Shown here: positions 1-7,284 of the stretch, piece by piece | How the letters are laid out: every line of letters starts with the position of its first letter | Numbering within the stretch: the first letter of the stretch is position 1 | NCBI GenBank assembly: GCA_018057635.1 | Contig: JAGPDJ010000017.1 | Coordinates: forward strand, 1 to 15,988 | Reading direction: 5' to 3' | Source: Ferruginibacter sp. | Lineage (GTDB): Bacteria; Bacteroidota; Bacteroidia; Chitinophagales; Chitinophagaceae | Length of the DNA: 15,988 nucleotides | Position numbers and translations under genes: made by a program | The notes under the pieces: model-generated | What the model was told of the DNA's origin: nothing | The model's input: the letters and a program-made list of their open reading frames with translations, nothing else | Databases searched by the model: none

Positions 1-1641
1 AGTAATCACAGGGGCAATAATGTCTATGGCCACAGTTACCAGGGTGGTTAACTGGCGTGTGCAGCCTGCTGTGCTTGTAGCCAGTATATTGAATGTTGTG
101 GTGGCTGTTAAATTCCCTGTTGGTAAACTGATCGTACCGCCGGTACCTGCAACAGGGCTTCCTATCAGCACGTTTCCGCTGTTGTTTCTAAGCTGGTAAT
201 CTACGCCTGATTGTGAGCCGGCAATATCAATACTGGTTGATGATCCTGAACAAACAGTAGCTGATGCAGCAGATGCTGCAACATTGTTTGGTAATGGACT
301 AACGGTAACAGATGCAGTAGTTGCAGGGCAGCCTGTTGATGTTTGTGTGAATGTAAATGTAACGGAACCTGCCGCTACACCGGTTACAACACCAGCATTG
401 GTAACAGTAGCCAGTGAGTTATTGCTGCTAACCCAGGTGCCGCCGGTTGTTGGTGAAAGTGTACCTGTACTTCCAACACATACATTTGATGGAGCAGTTA
501 CAACCGGTAACTGATTTACGGTTACTATGGCAGTATTGGTTAATGGATAATTACATCCGGTAACAGTATTGGTGGCGAGTATATTAAATGTAGTTGTTGA
601 TGATAATGCGCCTGTTGGCAAGCTGATGGTTCCGCCGGTACCAAATACCGGGCTTCCTATATTGTTGTAACCGGCATCCCGAAGTTGGTACCTGATACCA
701 TTTTCTGATAATGCAATATTAATATTTGAACTGCTGCCTGCACAAATGGTTGCTGGCGATGCGGTAACCGTTTTACCAATTGATGTGGGATTTAATGAAA
801 CTGTTACAGTAAAGGAACAGTTTGAGCTATTGCCGGCTGCATCTGTTGCAGCATAAGTAACAGTAGTTGCTCCAATCGGAAAAGCGCTTCCACTTGCCAG
901 GCCTGCTGTGAGAACCGGGGTAATACAGCTCTTTTTCAATATATAATTACCGGTTGAACCGGCACCAATATCATTCCATAAACCTGATGTATACACGTGT
1001 ACATAATCTTCATTGCCTGAATTATTGGGTTCACCGCCATTCCAGTTAAAATAACTGATGGCCTCACCTGATCCGCCAACAAATGCTCCTTCCACAGCCA
1101 AATCATTGATACCAATATAGTAGCTTACTCCAAATCCCGCTGCAGTAGCAGCCGTTCTTACAAAACTATTTTCAGCTGCACTTTTAATGGTTGCAACCTG
1201 GCCACCCAACGCAGCGGCGGCTGTAAAAGCAGCAGCAGGAGACATGGTAGCATTTGATATATAATATGCAAAACCACCGTTTACACCCAATGAAGTATAA
1301 CCGGCTATTGCCGGTGCAGTTGCACATCCGCTGCAATTATCAGTTACCATCGTTAACCCATAATTAACGATTGCGCTGCATTCAGATGCGTTTGCCGTTA
1401 CAGCAATATTTGAAGTGCAGGTAATTGTTGGCGGGGTTACATCCGGCGAGCATTGGGCATATATCTCACTCGCTGTTCCTGTAAAAAAAAATAATGTGAT
1501 TAGAAGTGCCTGAAAGAAATTTTGCCGGTGAAAGCAAGGTCTTCGTTGTTGGTTTGTATTAGCGGTTTGTTTTGCAGAAAAGCAAATAATACTGGTTACA
1601 ATGCGCAATGAAGCACATAGCTTTTGTTTTGGCTTGGACAT
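1..1641 (-). CDS. Large secreted HYR/C-type-lectin/Ig-like adhesin, C-terminus off window
   Basis: The minus strand is open from ATG at 1641 to base 1 (547 codons), with an in-frame TAG at 1666-1668 just upstream. Residues 1-63 form an unusually long export signal: a basic, non-hydrophobic stretch, then a hydrophobic core near 42-55 ending in IYAQ. Next comes the first half of an HYR domain (about 64-103, ending in DNC), then a C-type-lectin-like domain (about 110-238) with YYIGIND, an EPN motif at 204-206 (the mannose-type calcium/sugar motif of the family) and WND at 222-224. The second half of the HYR domain follows (245-281, LASGSAFPIG to FTVTV). Residues about 290-537 are Ig-like/bacterial Ig modules, and the visible end (IIAPVIT) looks like the start of another HYR domain. 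Inferred role: surface adhesin binding glycans. A C-terminal type IX sorting domain is expected for such proteins but lies outside the window. Domain calls are by eye. Confidence 0.92.
   Translation of the reverse strand, partial: MSKPKQKLCASLRIVTSIICFSAKQTANTNQQRRPCFHRQNFFQALLITLFFFTGTASEIYAQCSPDVTPPTITCTSNIAVTANASECSAIVNYGLTMVTDNCSGCATAPAIAGYTSLGVNGGFAYYISNATMSPAAAFTAAAALGGQVATIKSAAENSFVRTAATAAGFGVSYYIGINDLAVEGAFVGGSGEAISYFNWNGGEPNNSGNEDYVHVYTSGLWNDIGAGSTGNYILKKSCITPVLTAGLASGSAFPIGATTVTYAATDAAGNSSNCSFTVTVSLNPTSIGKTVTASPATICAGSSSNINIALSENGIRYQLRDAGYNNIGSPVFGTGGTISLPTGALSSTTTFNILATNTVTGCNYPLTNTAIVTVNQLPVVTAPSNVCVGSTGTLSPTTGGTWVSSNNSLATVTNAGVVTGVAAGSVTFTFTQTSTGCPATTASVTVSPLPNNVAASAASATVCSGSSTSIDIAGSQSGVDYQLRNNSGNVLIGSPVAGTGGTISLPTGNLTATTTFNILATSTAGCTRQLTTLVTVAIDIIAPVIT
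31..765 (-). repeat. Tandem Ig-like modules inside the adhesin gene
   Basis: Two homologous modules of about 83 residues are encoded at roughly 517-765 and 31-285. Both contain the order ATxCxGSS, a YQLR stretch, GSPVxGTGGTISLPTG, TTTFNILAT and a terminal VTV. They remain recognisably similar at DNA level, for example around 600-660 and 80-175. A different module at about 286-516 lies between them, with GSTGTLSPTTGG and the LATVTNAGVVTGVAAG stretch typical of bacterial Ig-like (Big_2) domains. The pattern A-B-A suggests duplication of a two-module unit that probably continues past the left edge. Confidence 0.8.
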
Positions 1642-2073
1642 GTTTACGAATATTGGATTGAGATACTATAACGGTAAGGTGTTGATAATTATTATATTAT
1701 TTACTGTATATGTTTAAAAAATCATCTCCTTTGAGGTCGTTTTTCAAAAGGATTCAAAAAGAAAGGCCGGAAAAACCCCATGTTTGCTGGTATTATATGT
1801 AATTATTTGTAGTTACAAATGAAGCAGTGACTGCTCCAGAATTATGAACAGAATGCTGAAAACAAATAAGCTAAAGAGGAAATGATTTGATTAATCTGCA
1901 TGTTTCGGAAGTTCAAACCATGGGATTGAGTAGCGGAATGTTTTTTGCTACAAAGGCAGGAATGAGAGGATTTGGGGTTTTGTGGCAATTACTTGCTTAA
2001 TCAAGTTTCGTGAGAAACGAACCAAGGCCATGGGGAACAATTAGCGGTTTTGGGATAGTTTGTAAACATTTAA
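1642..2073. other. Intergenic stretch without recognisable genes
   Basis: All plus-strand frames contain frequent stops and the minus strand holds no convincing reading frame. It should contain the promoter of the adhesin (minus strand) but no clear TTTG / TAnnTTTG pair was found. The right part may be eroded coding sequence belonging to the hsdR relic that follows, but no recognisable peptide remains. Confidence 0.6.
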
Positions 2074-2689
2074 TTTAAATATCAGGGTTTTCTGTGTGCA
2101 AAAAATGTATTGGAATCTTACACTGATTTTAACTGGGGATGTTTGGGTTTGGATGAACAAAGTTTTGAGAATTACAAAAGCAAGTACCTGGATTTATATG
2201 ATAAGGTAAAGAACAACGAAGCCAAGCAAAAAACATCCATCCTAAATGATATTGATTTTGAGTTGGAACTGATACACCGGGACCTGATCAATGTTGCCTA
2301 TATCATTAACCTATTGGCAAACTAAAACAGGAAAAATCCAGTGAAGTCCTACAACAGAAAAAAGCTATCATGGATCTATTGGGTGGCGATGTTGAATTAA
2401 GAAGCAAACGTGAACTGATAGAAAAAATTATCCTGGAGAATTTACCGGTTATTGATGATGCTGATAACATACCCGATGAATTTGAAAAATACTGGCAGGA
2501 AAAAAATTATTGGCCATTAACAAAATCTGCAAAGGAGAACAATTTAAAGCCTTAATAGAAGCCTACATATTCAGCGGCCGGGATCCCATACGCGATGAAG
2601 TGCTCAAATATCTCGGTAACCGGCCCAGCATTTTACAAGCCCGTGAAATAAGGGAAAGGATCATTTTCAAAATGGGAATAGTGGCGTAA
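2074..2689 (+). pseudogene. hsdR: Decayed 3' end of type I restriction subunit gene (hsdR)
   Basis: Three consecutive reading frames together spell the C-terminal region of a type I restriction endonuclease R subunit. Frame one (2074-2322) carries LESYTDFNWG, YKSKYLDLYDKV and DFELELIHRDLINVAYI. A -1 change near 2319-2321 moves to the frame carrying KLKQEKSSE, the MDLLGGD stretch, LRSKRELIEK and DADNIPDEFEKYW. A second -1 change near 2530-2537 leads to EQFKALIEAY, SGRDPIRDEVLKYLG and ILQAREIRERI, ending at TAA 2687-2689. The helicase and nuclease domains are absent and an in-frame stop lies at 2071-2073, so this is a truncated, non-functional relic. R subunits normally exceed about 800 residues; about 200 are left. 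No hsdM or hsdS sequence is visible. Family recognition rests on remembered conserved motifs, without a search. Confidence 0.85.
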
Positions 2690-2844
2690 AAAAAAATAGC
2701 TTTTTTCGCACTGGCCCTTACAGGAGAGATTGCGGGGAAAAAGCTGAAAGGCATGTCTAAAAATTGGTAGCGAGATAATGCCCGGATTTTTAACTGGGGG
2801 GATAGACCTCGAAAAACTCTTTCCGGTAATCTGTCTCTTCTTCA

Positions 2845-4527
2845 TTAATTATAGCCAAGGTACTCCCTTCTGAATTCAATTGCATCAATAGCAGACTTTG
2901 AAACAATTGAATCACGATCATTTTGCATTTGCAACAGAAATGGCTGAATGGAATCTGATTCAATTAGTTTTACTGAATAAACTGCATGGCTCCTTATTGT
3001 TGCTGATAAAGTTATATCTGTCGCCAAATTTTTAAGAAACGGAAAATTGGTTTCAGAGCCTGTATTCGCCAGGCATAAGATTTTGTGCACAGTGTCTTTT
3101 CCAAGTTCATTTGAAATGAAAAGTGCTTCTGTCAACCGGGCGCATTCCAGGGCGTCCGTTTTACGAAGATTATACGCAAGTCCGCCAAGTGCAAGTTGCG
3201 CAGACGAATACGGATCATGGTTTCCTGTGTTTTCAAATGCCATTTCATAAATGATCTCAACCGCCTTTTTCGTTGGTGATTTAGTCAAAGCAAAAACAGG
3301 CAGTAAGTCCATGACAACTTGTTTTTCAGTTCGGCGCTTATTTAATACCGCCGCCAGCACATCAATGGACGAATATGTCTCAGTCTGTGCCAAAGCAGTT
3401 AAAAGTACTTTATAGGTTTGTGTGCCGCGTTTTGCATTCGTCAATAATTCACCCATCTTCGCACATTCGCCCGGCTGTAAATAAGCCAGCGCTCTGAATT
3501 GCAGAATCAGGTTGTCTAAAGAGGCGGAATCAAGCCTTAAAGCCAACTTCTTTTCAAGGGATTCAAAACTATCAGTATTGAGAGTATGCGAGTATGCCAG
3601 TTCCCGAATCTGTTGCGCTGAATGTACTGCGTGTAAGCTGGAGCGTTTGCTGTATAAAGGGCTCGTTTCTAATCTGGATAAAGAGTTTAGTGAAACCGAT
3701 GAAGCTGTTTGATGCGATACCAGAATGATGGAATACCTGGAACCTCCGGCGCTAATCGTATCTTTTTTCAAAACCGTGCATTCCGTTTCTGAGACTTCAA
3801 TGGTTTTAAGTGTTCCGCAAGAGTCAGTTGATATTTTACCAATGCTTTCTACACGTATCTGCTGGCCTTTACCGGCTGATATCAAGTGGAGATACCCGGT
3901 TCTTATTTTTTCATAATCCCTGCTGCCATCATTGCCATTCAATAATTTGTACCTTGCTTCATACGTGCCATTGATGTTTTCTTCAGTAGTAATCCAGTTT
4001 GGTTTATCTAAAGTATTTCTCACAAACTGGAAATGGCCCAATATATCTTTTACAAATCGTTCAGACGAAAAGGATATAGAAGAGTCGGTTCTTATAGTGG
4101 TCATGTGTCCGTCTGCTGTGTAAGTAACGATTACGGGTTTTTGTATCTCGTTTTTTATGGTCGAAATATCGATGAGATTTTGTTTACTTTTCATTTCAAT
4201 ATTGACCAGGTGGGTTTCAAGAAAAGCTACACATCCATATTCGTTCGCCTGCAGGATTGTCTGTTTTACGTTGGCGGTTAGCTGCATTTTCAATTCCTGT
4301 AAATTCTCATTGCCAAAAAAGGACCTTCTTTCAGCACTTGTATCGTTCGAATAAAGTTTTTGGATATCGCTGAATGCGATCAATTCGTTTTCGTAACTAT
4401 AAAGATATTCCTCTCCCTGGATCCAGCGAGGGCTGTTACAGTCATCAGCTTTTTTTTTAAAAGAAAACAACAGCAAGGCAGCAATGAATATTCCTGCGAT
4501 AGTCACCTGAATTTTTACCATATACAT
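2845..4527 (-). CDS. Exported protein with vitellogenin/LLTP-like helical domain
   Basis: A 560-residue protein. Residues 5-23 form one hydrophobic segment followed by KKK, so it is exported as a signal anchor or by a poorly cleaved signal peptide. After it comes W35-IQGEEYLYSYE, then about 250 residues of predicted beta-rich sequence with conserved-looking cysteines (C237, C250). From about 310 to 555 it is all-helical with repeated two-helix units: ILQFRALAYL, SSAQLALGGLAYNL (441-454) and CLANTGSETNFPFL (485-498), then IRSHAVYSVK. This layout (beta domain opening with a Gx(E/K)Y strand, then a helical superhelix containing an 'L-x-N-x-G' helix pair) is what the N-terminal module of large lipid transfer proteins (vitellogenin, MTP, apoB) looks like. 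The assignment is an inference by eye; a generic HEAT-repeat protein is the alternative. It is the second gene of a unit, 25 bp after the 499-residue gene. A second Met at residue 3 could also be the start. Confidence 0.88.
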   Translation of the reverse strand: MYMVKIQVTIAGIFIAALLLFSFKKKADDCNSPRWIQGEEYLYSYENELIAFSDIQKLYSNDTSAERRSFFGNENLQELKMQLTANVKQTILQANEYGCVAFLETHLVNIEMKSKQNLIDISTIKNEIQKPVIVTYTADGHMTTIRTDSSISFSSERFVKDILGHFQFVRNTLDKPNWITTEENINGTYEARYKLLNGNDGSRDYEKIRTGYLHLISAGKGQQIRVESIGKISTDSCGTLKTIEVSETECTVLKKDTISAGGSRYSIILVSHQTASSVSLNSLSRLETSPLYSKRSSLHAVHSAQQIRELAYSHTLNTDSFESLEKKLALRLDSASLDNLILQFRALAYLQPGECAKMGELLTNAKRGTQTYKVLLTALAQTETYSSIDVLAAVLNKRRTEKQVVMDLLPVFALTKSPTKKAVEIIYEMAFENTGNHDPYSSAQLALGGLAYNLRKTDALECARLTEALFISNELGKDTVHKILCLANTGSETNFPFLKNLATDITLSATIRSHAVYSVKLIESDSIQPFLLQMQNDRDSIVSKSAIDAIEFRREYLGYN

Positions 4528-4552
4528 TCTTTATTTTATAATTGAAATGATG

Positions 4553-6052
4553 TTAGCGGTTTATTGGGTCGAAATTAATTGCCTGTGCGAAAGCTCCACT
4601 CTGGATGAATCCGTCCCAGCTGAATATATTCACTTCGGCAATCCTTCCGCAAACTTTGGGAAACGGCCAGCATAAATCGGCGTATAAATATAGCCTGCCA
4701 TTCAATTCCTTAACACTATATCCAAGATTGTAATGTGTAACAATAACAAGCTGGTCTTCATTATCAACTACAACCCCGATGCCTCCGTTGAGGGGAAATC
4801 CCACGGATAAAAAAGTTAATTCTGCACCTACACCTACTTCCCCAAAACCGAAACCAAGGCCAGCTTCCGCATATCCTGCAATTTGTGCATTAGGATATAC
4901 TCGTAACACTAAATTTAATTTATCTACTGATAAGCCATAGTCCAGTCCGGCGTAACCTCTTACCCCAACACTACCTTCAAAAGTGATCGGCCCAACAATG
5001 GGAACCGAAAGCTGCAGGGATTTATCGATGCTCATTACAGCCGGTCTTTCCGACATATTAACCTGGAATGTAGAAGCATCATTGTGCTCATTGACCAGGT
5101 TTATCCCGGCCACAGCAACCACTAAATTCACCGAACTTGTAGAAGTCAGCTTTGCGGGCACAGTAATATTTGCGTCAGCCTTGAGTATGTTAAAAGCGTT
5201 CCCGAATAGTGATCCTTTTGCAGTGCACTGCGCATAGGCGCTATAGGTAGAAGGATCCAAACGGGGGTCGCAACGTGAATATTGTTTGATGTGTAATCCA
5301 AACCCGGTATTAACTGCAACAGCAAATTTTTCCGGGTCTCCAAGATATTCGCGATCAGTTGGCCACGATTTGGCAAAATCATATTTAAGCTCTTTTACCA
5401 GTCTTGGAGTGGCCGGCATGATCACGTGAGGTTTTTTTGCACTCATTGGCCGGCTTATGGCGGTAAATTTTCCATTGGTTTTGGAAAACATCATTTTATT
5501 GACAGCGTCTTTTTCAGCGGCAGTATATTTCAGGATTGGCTTGAGCGTAAGGTTGCCGACCTTAAGCGAAGGATTAAGGTATTTAGAGAGTTCCTTTTCA
5601 GATAACAGCGGTCCTACCTTTGCAGGCATCAACCTGAGTTTATTATCATATAATTTCTTATTCCTAATTATTTCTGATCTTAATACGTCCTTGTTCCGTA
5701 GTGAATATCCTTTTGCATTCATATCCTTTTCAATTTCATTCACTTGCTTGTAGTAATCTCCAGCCACAACAGTTTTGCCATTTGATAGCGTAATCATATC
5801 GGTAGGTGATACAAGCTTACCCGTTCCGTCTTTTATTTCAAAGGGAGCAAAAGCAATGGGATTTTTTTTAAATACTCTGAAAGAAGGGTCATTTTCCTTG
5901 ATAAATGCTTTTTTTGCCAGGGTCTGTTTTTGAACAGGCTGCTTTTGGGCCAATTGCTTCAGTTTGGTAAAGGGATCATCGTTTTGGGCCAGCACCGTTT
6001 GAGTAACATGCAGGCAACCCACTACGGTTATAAGCATAATAATTTTGTGCAT
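4553..6052 (-). CDS. Secreted beta-rich protein of unknown function
   Basis: A 499-residue protein. Residues 1-23 are a clear signal peptide (hydrophobic core 4-20, cleavage after LAQ). Residues 24-240 are lysine-rich and mixed: ITLSNGKTVVAGDYYK at 87-102 looks like a short beta unit, and 105-140 looks helical. Residues 240-499 are beta-rich, with alternating hydrophobic strands, a glycine-rich stretch (AEAGLGFGFGEVGVGAEL, 395-412), ELNGRLYLYADLCWPFPKVC at 449-468 and a final IFSWDGF. Four cysteines (261, 276, 461, 468) could make two disulfides. I do not recognise a named family. The absence of a terminal beta-signal or sorting domain argues for a soluble periplasmic or secreted protein. It is the first gene of the unit and lies 25 bp before the vitellogenin-like gene, which suggests a joint role, perhaps in handling a hydrophobic ligand (inference). 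Confidence 0.88.
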   Translation of the reverse strand: MHKIIMLITVVGCLHVTQTVLAQNDDPFTKLKQLAQKQPVQKQTLAKKAFIKENDPSFRVFKKNPIAFAPFEIKDGTGKLVSPTDMITLSNGKTVVAGDYYKQVNEIEKDMNAKGYSLRNKDVLRSEIIRNKKLYDNKLRLMPAKVGPLLSEKELSKYLNPSLKVGNLTLKPILKYTAAEKDAVNKMMFSKTNGKFTAISRPMSAKKPHVIMPATPRLVKELKYDFAKSWPTDREYLGDPEKFAVAVNTGFGLHIKQYSRCDPRLDPSTYSAYAQCTAKGSLFGNAFNILKADANITVPAKLTSTSSVNLVVAVAGINLVNEHNDASTFQVNMSERPAVMSIDKSLQLSVPIVGPITFEGSVGVRGYAGLDYGLSVDKLNLVLRVYPNAQIAGYAEAGLGFGFGEVGVGAELTFLSVGFPLNGGIGVVVDNEDQLVIVTHYNLGYSVKELNGRLYLYADLCWPFPKVCGRIAEVNIFSWDGFIQSGAFAQAINFDPINR

Positions 6053-6165
6053 AAAATTTTGTTTTAAGCTTTAGCTGGTGAATGATATGATTGTGTGACT
6101 GTTAAAAAAAATTGTTAGCCAAAACAGTAATCGCTTTTTTAATAGGGATTAGATTAAAACTGTTT

Positions 6166-6197
6166 CAAAAGTAATGGTTATTACGGCCTTTGTCAAT
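6166..6197 (-). promoter_or_regulatory. Candidate Bacteroidota sigma-type promoter for the 6052-2845 unit
   Basis: Read on the minus strand, ATTG at 6197-6194 is followed after 20 bases by TACTTTTG at 6173-6166. This fits the Bacteroidota housekeeping promoter pattern (TTTG or TTG, about 19-21 bases, TAnnTTTG). Transcription would start near 6157, giving a leader of about 105 bases before the ATG at 6052. It lies just downstream of the stop of the PAS-LuxR gene, so the unit can be transcribed independently of that regulator. Confidence 0.55.
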
Positions 6198-6220
6198 CGC
6201 ATAAAAATGTGACAGGGAAA

Positions 6221-7216
6221 CTATAGTTGGGAAATTATGGAATTTTTGTGAATCGCTTCGGTAACAGAATGTACGTCAAGTTTTTGGTAAATCCGCCGGA
6301 CATACGTGCGAATAGAATCAATTGAAATATTTAGTTCTGCAGCAGCCATTTTGTAACTCTTTCCATGTTCAAGTTCATTGAGTACCTGGCTTTCCCGTAC
6401 AGTAAGCAGAGAATTTGTATTGGTTTTTGTTTCATTGGCAGGATCGAATGTTTTGCCAAAGCTTATAATATATACCGGCTCATCCACACTGTTTCTTTGC
6501 AGCAAGGCAGCATTGATACTGACATGCACGTAATGTCCTTTTTTATGCAACATCCTGTATTTATAATGAAGTGGAATATGATCATATTTATAAGGATACT
6601 TTTTCCAGCGCAACCGCTGTTTATAATACTTTTCAATCAGGTGCACATCTTCCGGATGCGTTTTCGAAATAGCGAAAGCCCAGGTTCCATTCACAAAATT
6701 AAAAGCTTCCCAACCGAGAAAATTTTCAACCGACTGGCTGCAGAAAATATTTCTTCCAGACTTAATATCTGATATATAAAAGAATTCATCGTTTTTTACA
6801 TTCAAAGCCCGTAAGAAGGGCATACGTTCATACGCAGTAGTGATATTTAATTCAGTTGCGGAATTCGAATCCTGAATGATGATAACATAGCCAAGGTTTG
6901 CATTTTGGTTGCCAAGCCCGGAGATAAATGTCAGTGAAGTGAACGTTGTACCATTTTTGCCTGCAAATCGAATGGAGTGTGGAACGAGTTTTTTTGAATT
7001 GTGTTTTTTCTTTTCCGTTGCAGAAATGATCAGTAAAAATATTTCATTGCTTATATCTTTGATATGCATGCCCATTAACCCGCATTCAACATCTAACAGC
7101 CTGCTGGCAGTTTCATTTAAATAAACAACAGATAATAAACTGTCTATAAATATGATGCCGTCTTTAAAATAATCATATGCCTGTTTACGAAAAGATAGGT
7201 ACCCGGAGAGCTGCAT
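6221..7216 (-). CDS. PAS-PAS-LuxR-type HTH transcriptional regulator
   Basis: A 331-residue cytoplasmic protein without membrane segments. Residues about 10-118 are a PAS-like domain (YFKDGIIFIDSLLSVVYLNETASRLL, cut here by a plain reading, ends in LGYVIIIQD). Residues about 140-258 are a second PAS domain of the PAS_3 type, with FYISD, FLGWE, HPEDV and YRMLHKKGHYVHV. Residues 268-328 are a LuxR/GerE helix-turn-helix: LTVRESQVLNELEHGKSY, AAAELNISIDSIRTYVRRIY and QKLDV. There is no receiver domain or kinase, so the signal is probably sensed directly by the PAS domains. The gene is divergent from the alpha/beta hydrolase across 68 bp, an arrangement typical of a regulator controlling its neighbour (inference). 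Ligand and targets cannot be read from the sequence. Confidence 0.93.
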   Translation of the reverse strand: MQLSGYLSFRKQAYDYFKDGIIFIDSLLSVVYLNETASRLLDVECGLMGMHIKDISNEIFLLIISATEKKKHNSKKLVPHSIRFAGKNGTTFTSLTFISGLGNQNANLGYVIIIQDSNSATELNITTAYERMPFLRALNVKNDEFFYISDIKSGRNIFCSQSVENFLGWEAFNFVNGTWAFAISKTHPEDVHLIEKYYKQRLRWKKYPYKYDHIPLHYKYRMLHKKGHYVHVSINAALLQRNSVDEPVYIISFGKTFDPANETKTNTNSLLTVRESQVLNELEHGKSYKMAAAELNISIDSIRTYVRRIYQKLDVHSVTEAIHKNSIISQL

Positions 7217-7284
7217 TGGAATAAAAATGTTGTCTGAAAGTTATATATTTATTGTTATAAAAGCTAACATTAGTCCCTTAAATT
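7217..7284. promoter_or_regulatory. Shared divergent promoter region
   Basis: This 68-bp AT-rich gap separates the PAS-LuxR gene (minus) from the hydrolase gene (plus) and must hold both promoters and probably the regulator's binding site. On the plus strand TTG at 7231-7233 and TATATTTA at 7244-7251 only partly resemble a -33/-7 pair. No convincing dyad operator is visible. Confidence 0.45.

Noticed and set aside
31..765. Adhesin repeats as a CRISPR array
   Set aside because: The repeats are long, degenerate and lie in frame within a coding region; no short identical repeats with uniform spacers occur anywhere in the window.
2771..2844. Plus-strand frame reading MPGFLTGGIDLEKLFP
   Set aside because: Protein-like to the eye but short, without a start signal, and it runs into the 3' end of the opposite gene; no family recognised.
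6365..6772. 135-codon plus-strand frame opposite the PAS-LuxR gene
   Set aside because: Shadow of a well-supported regulator; no recognisable motifs.
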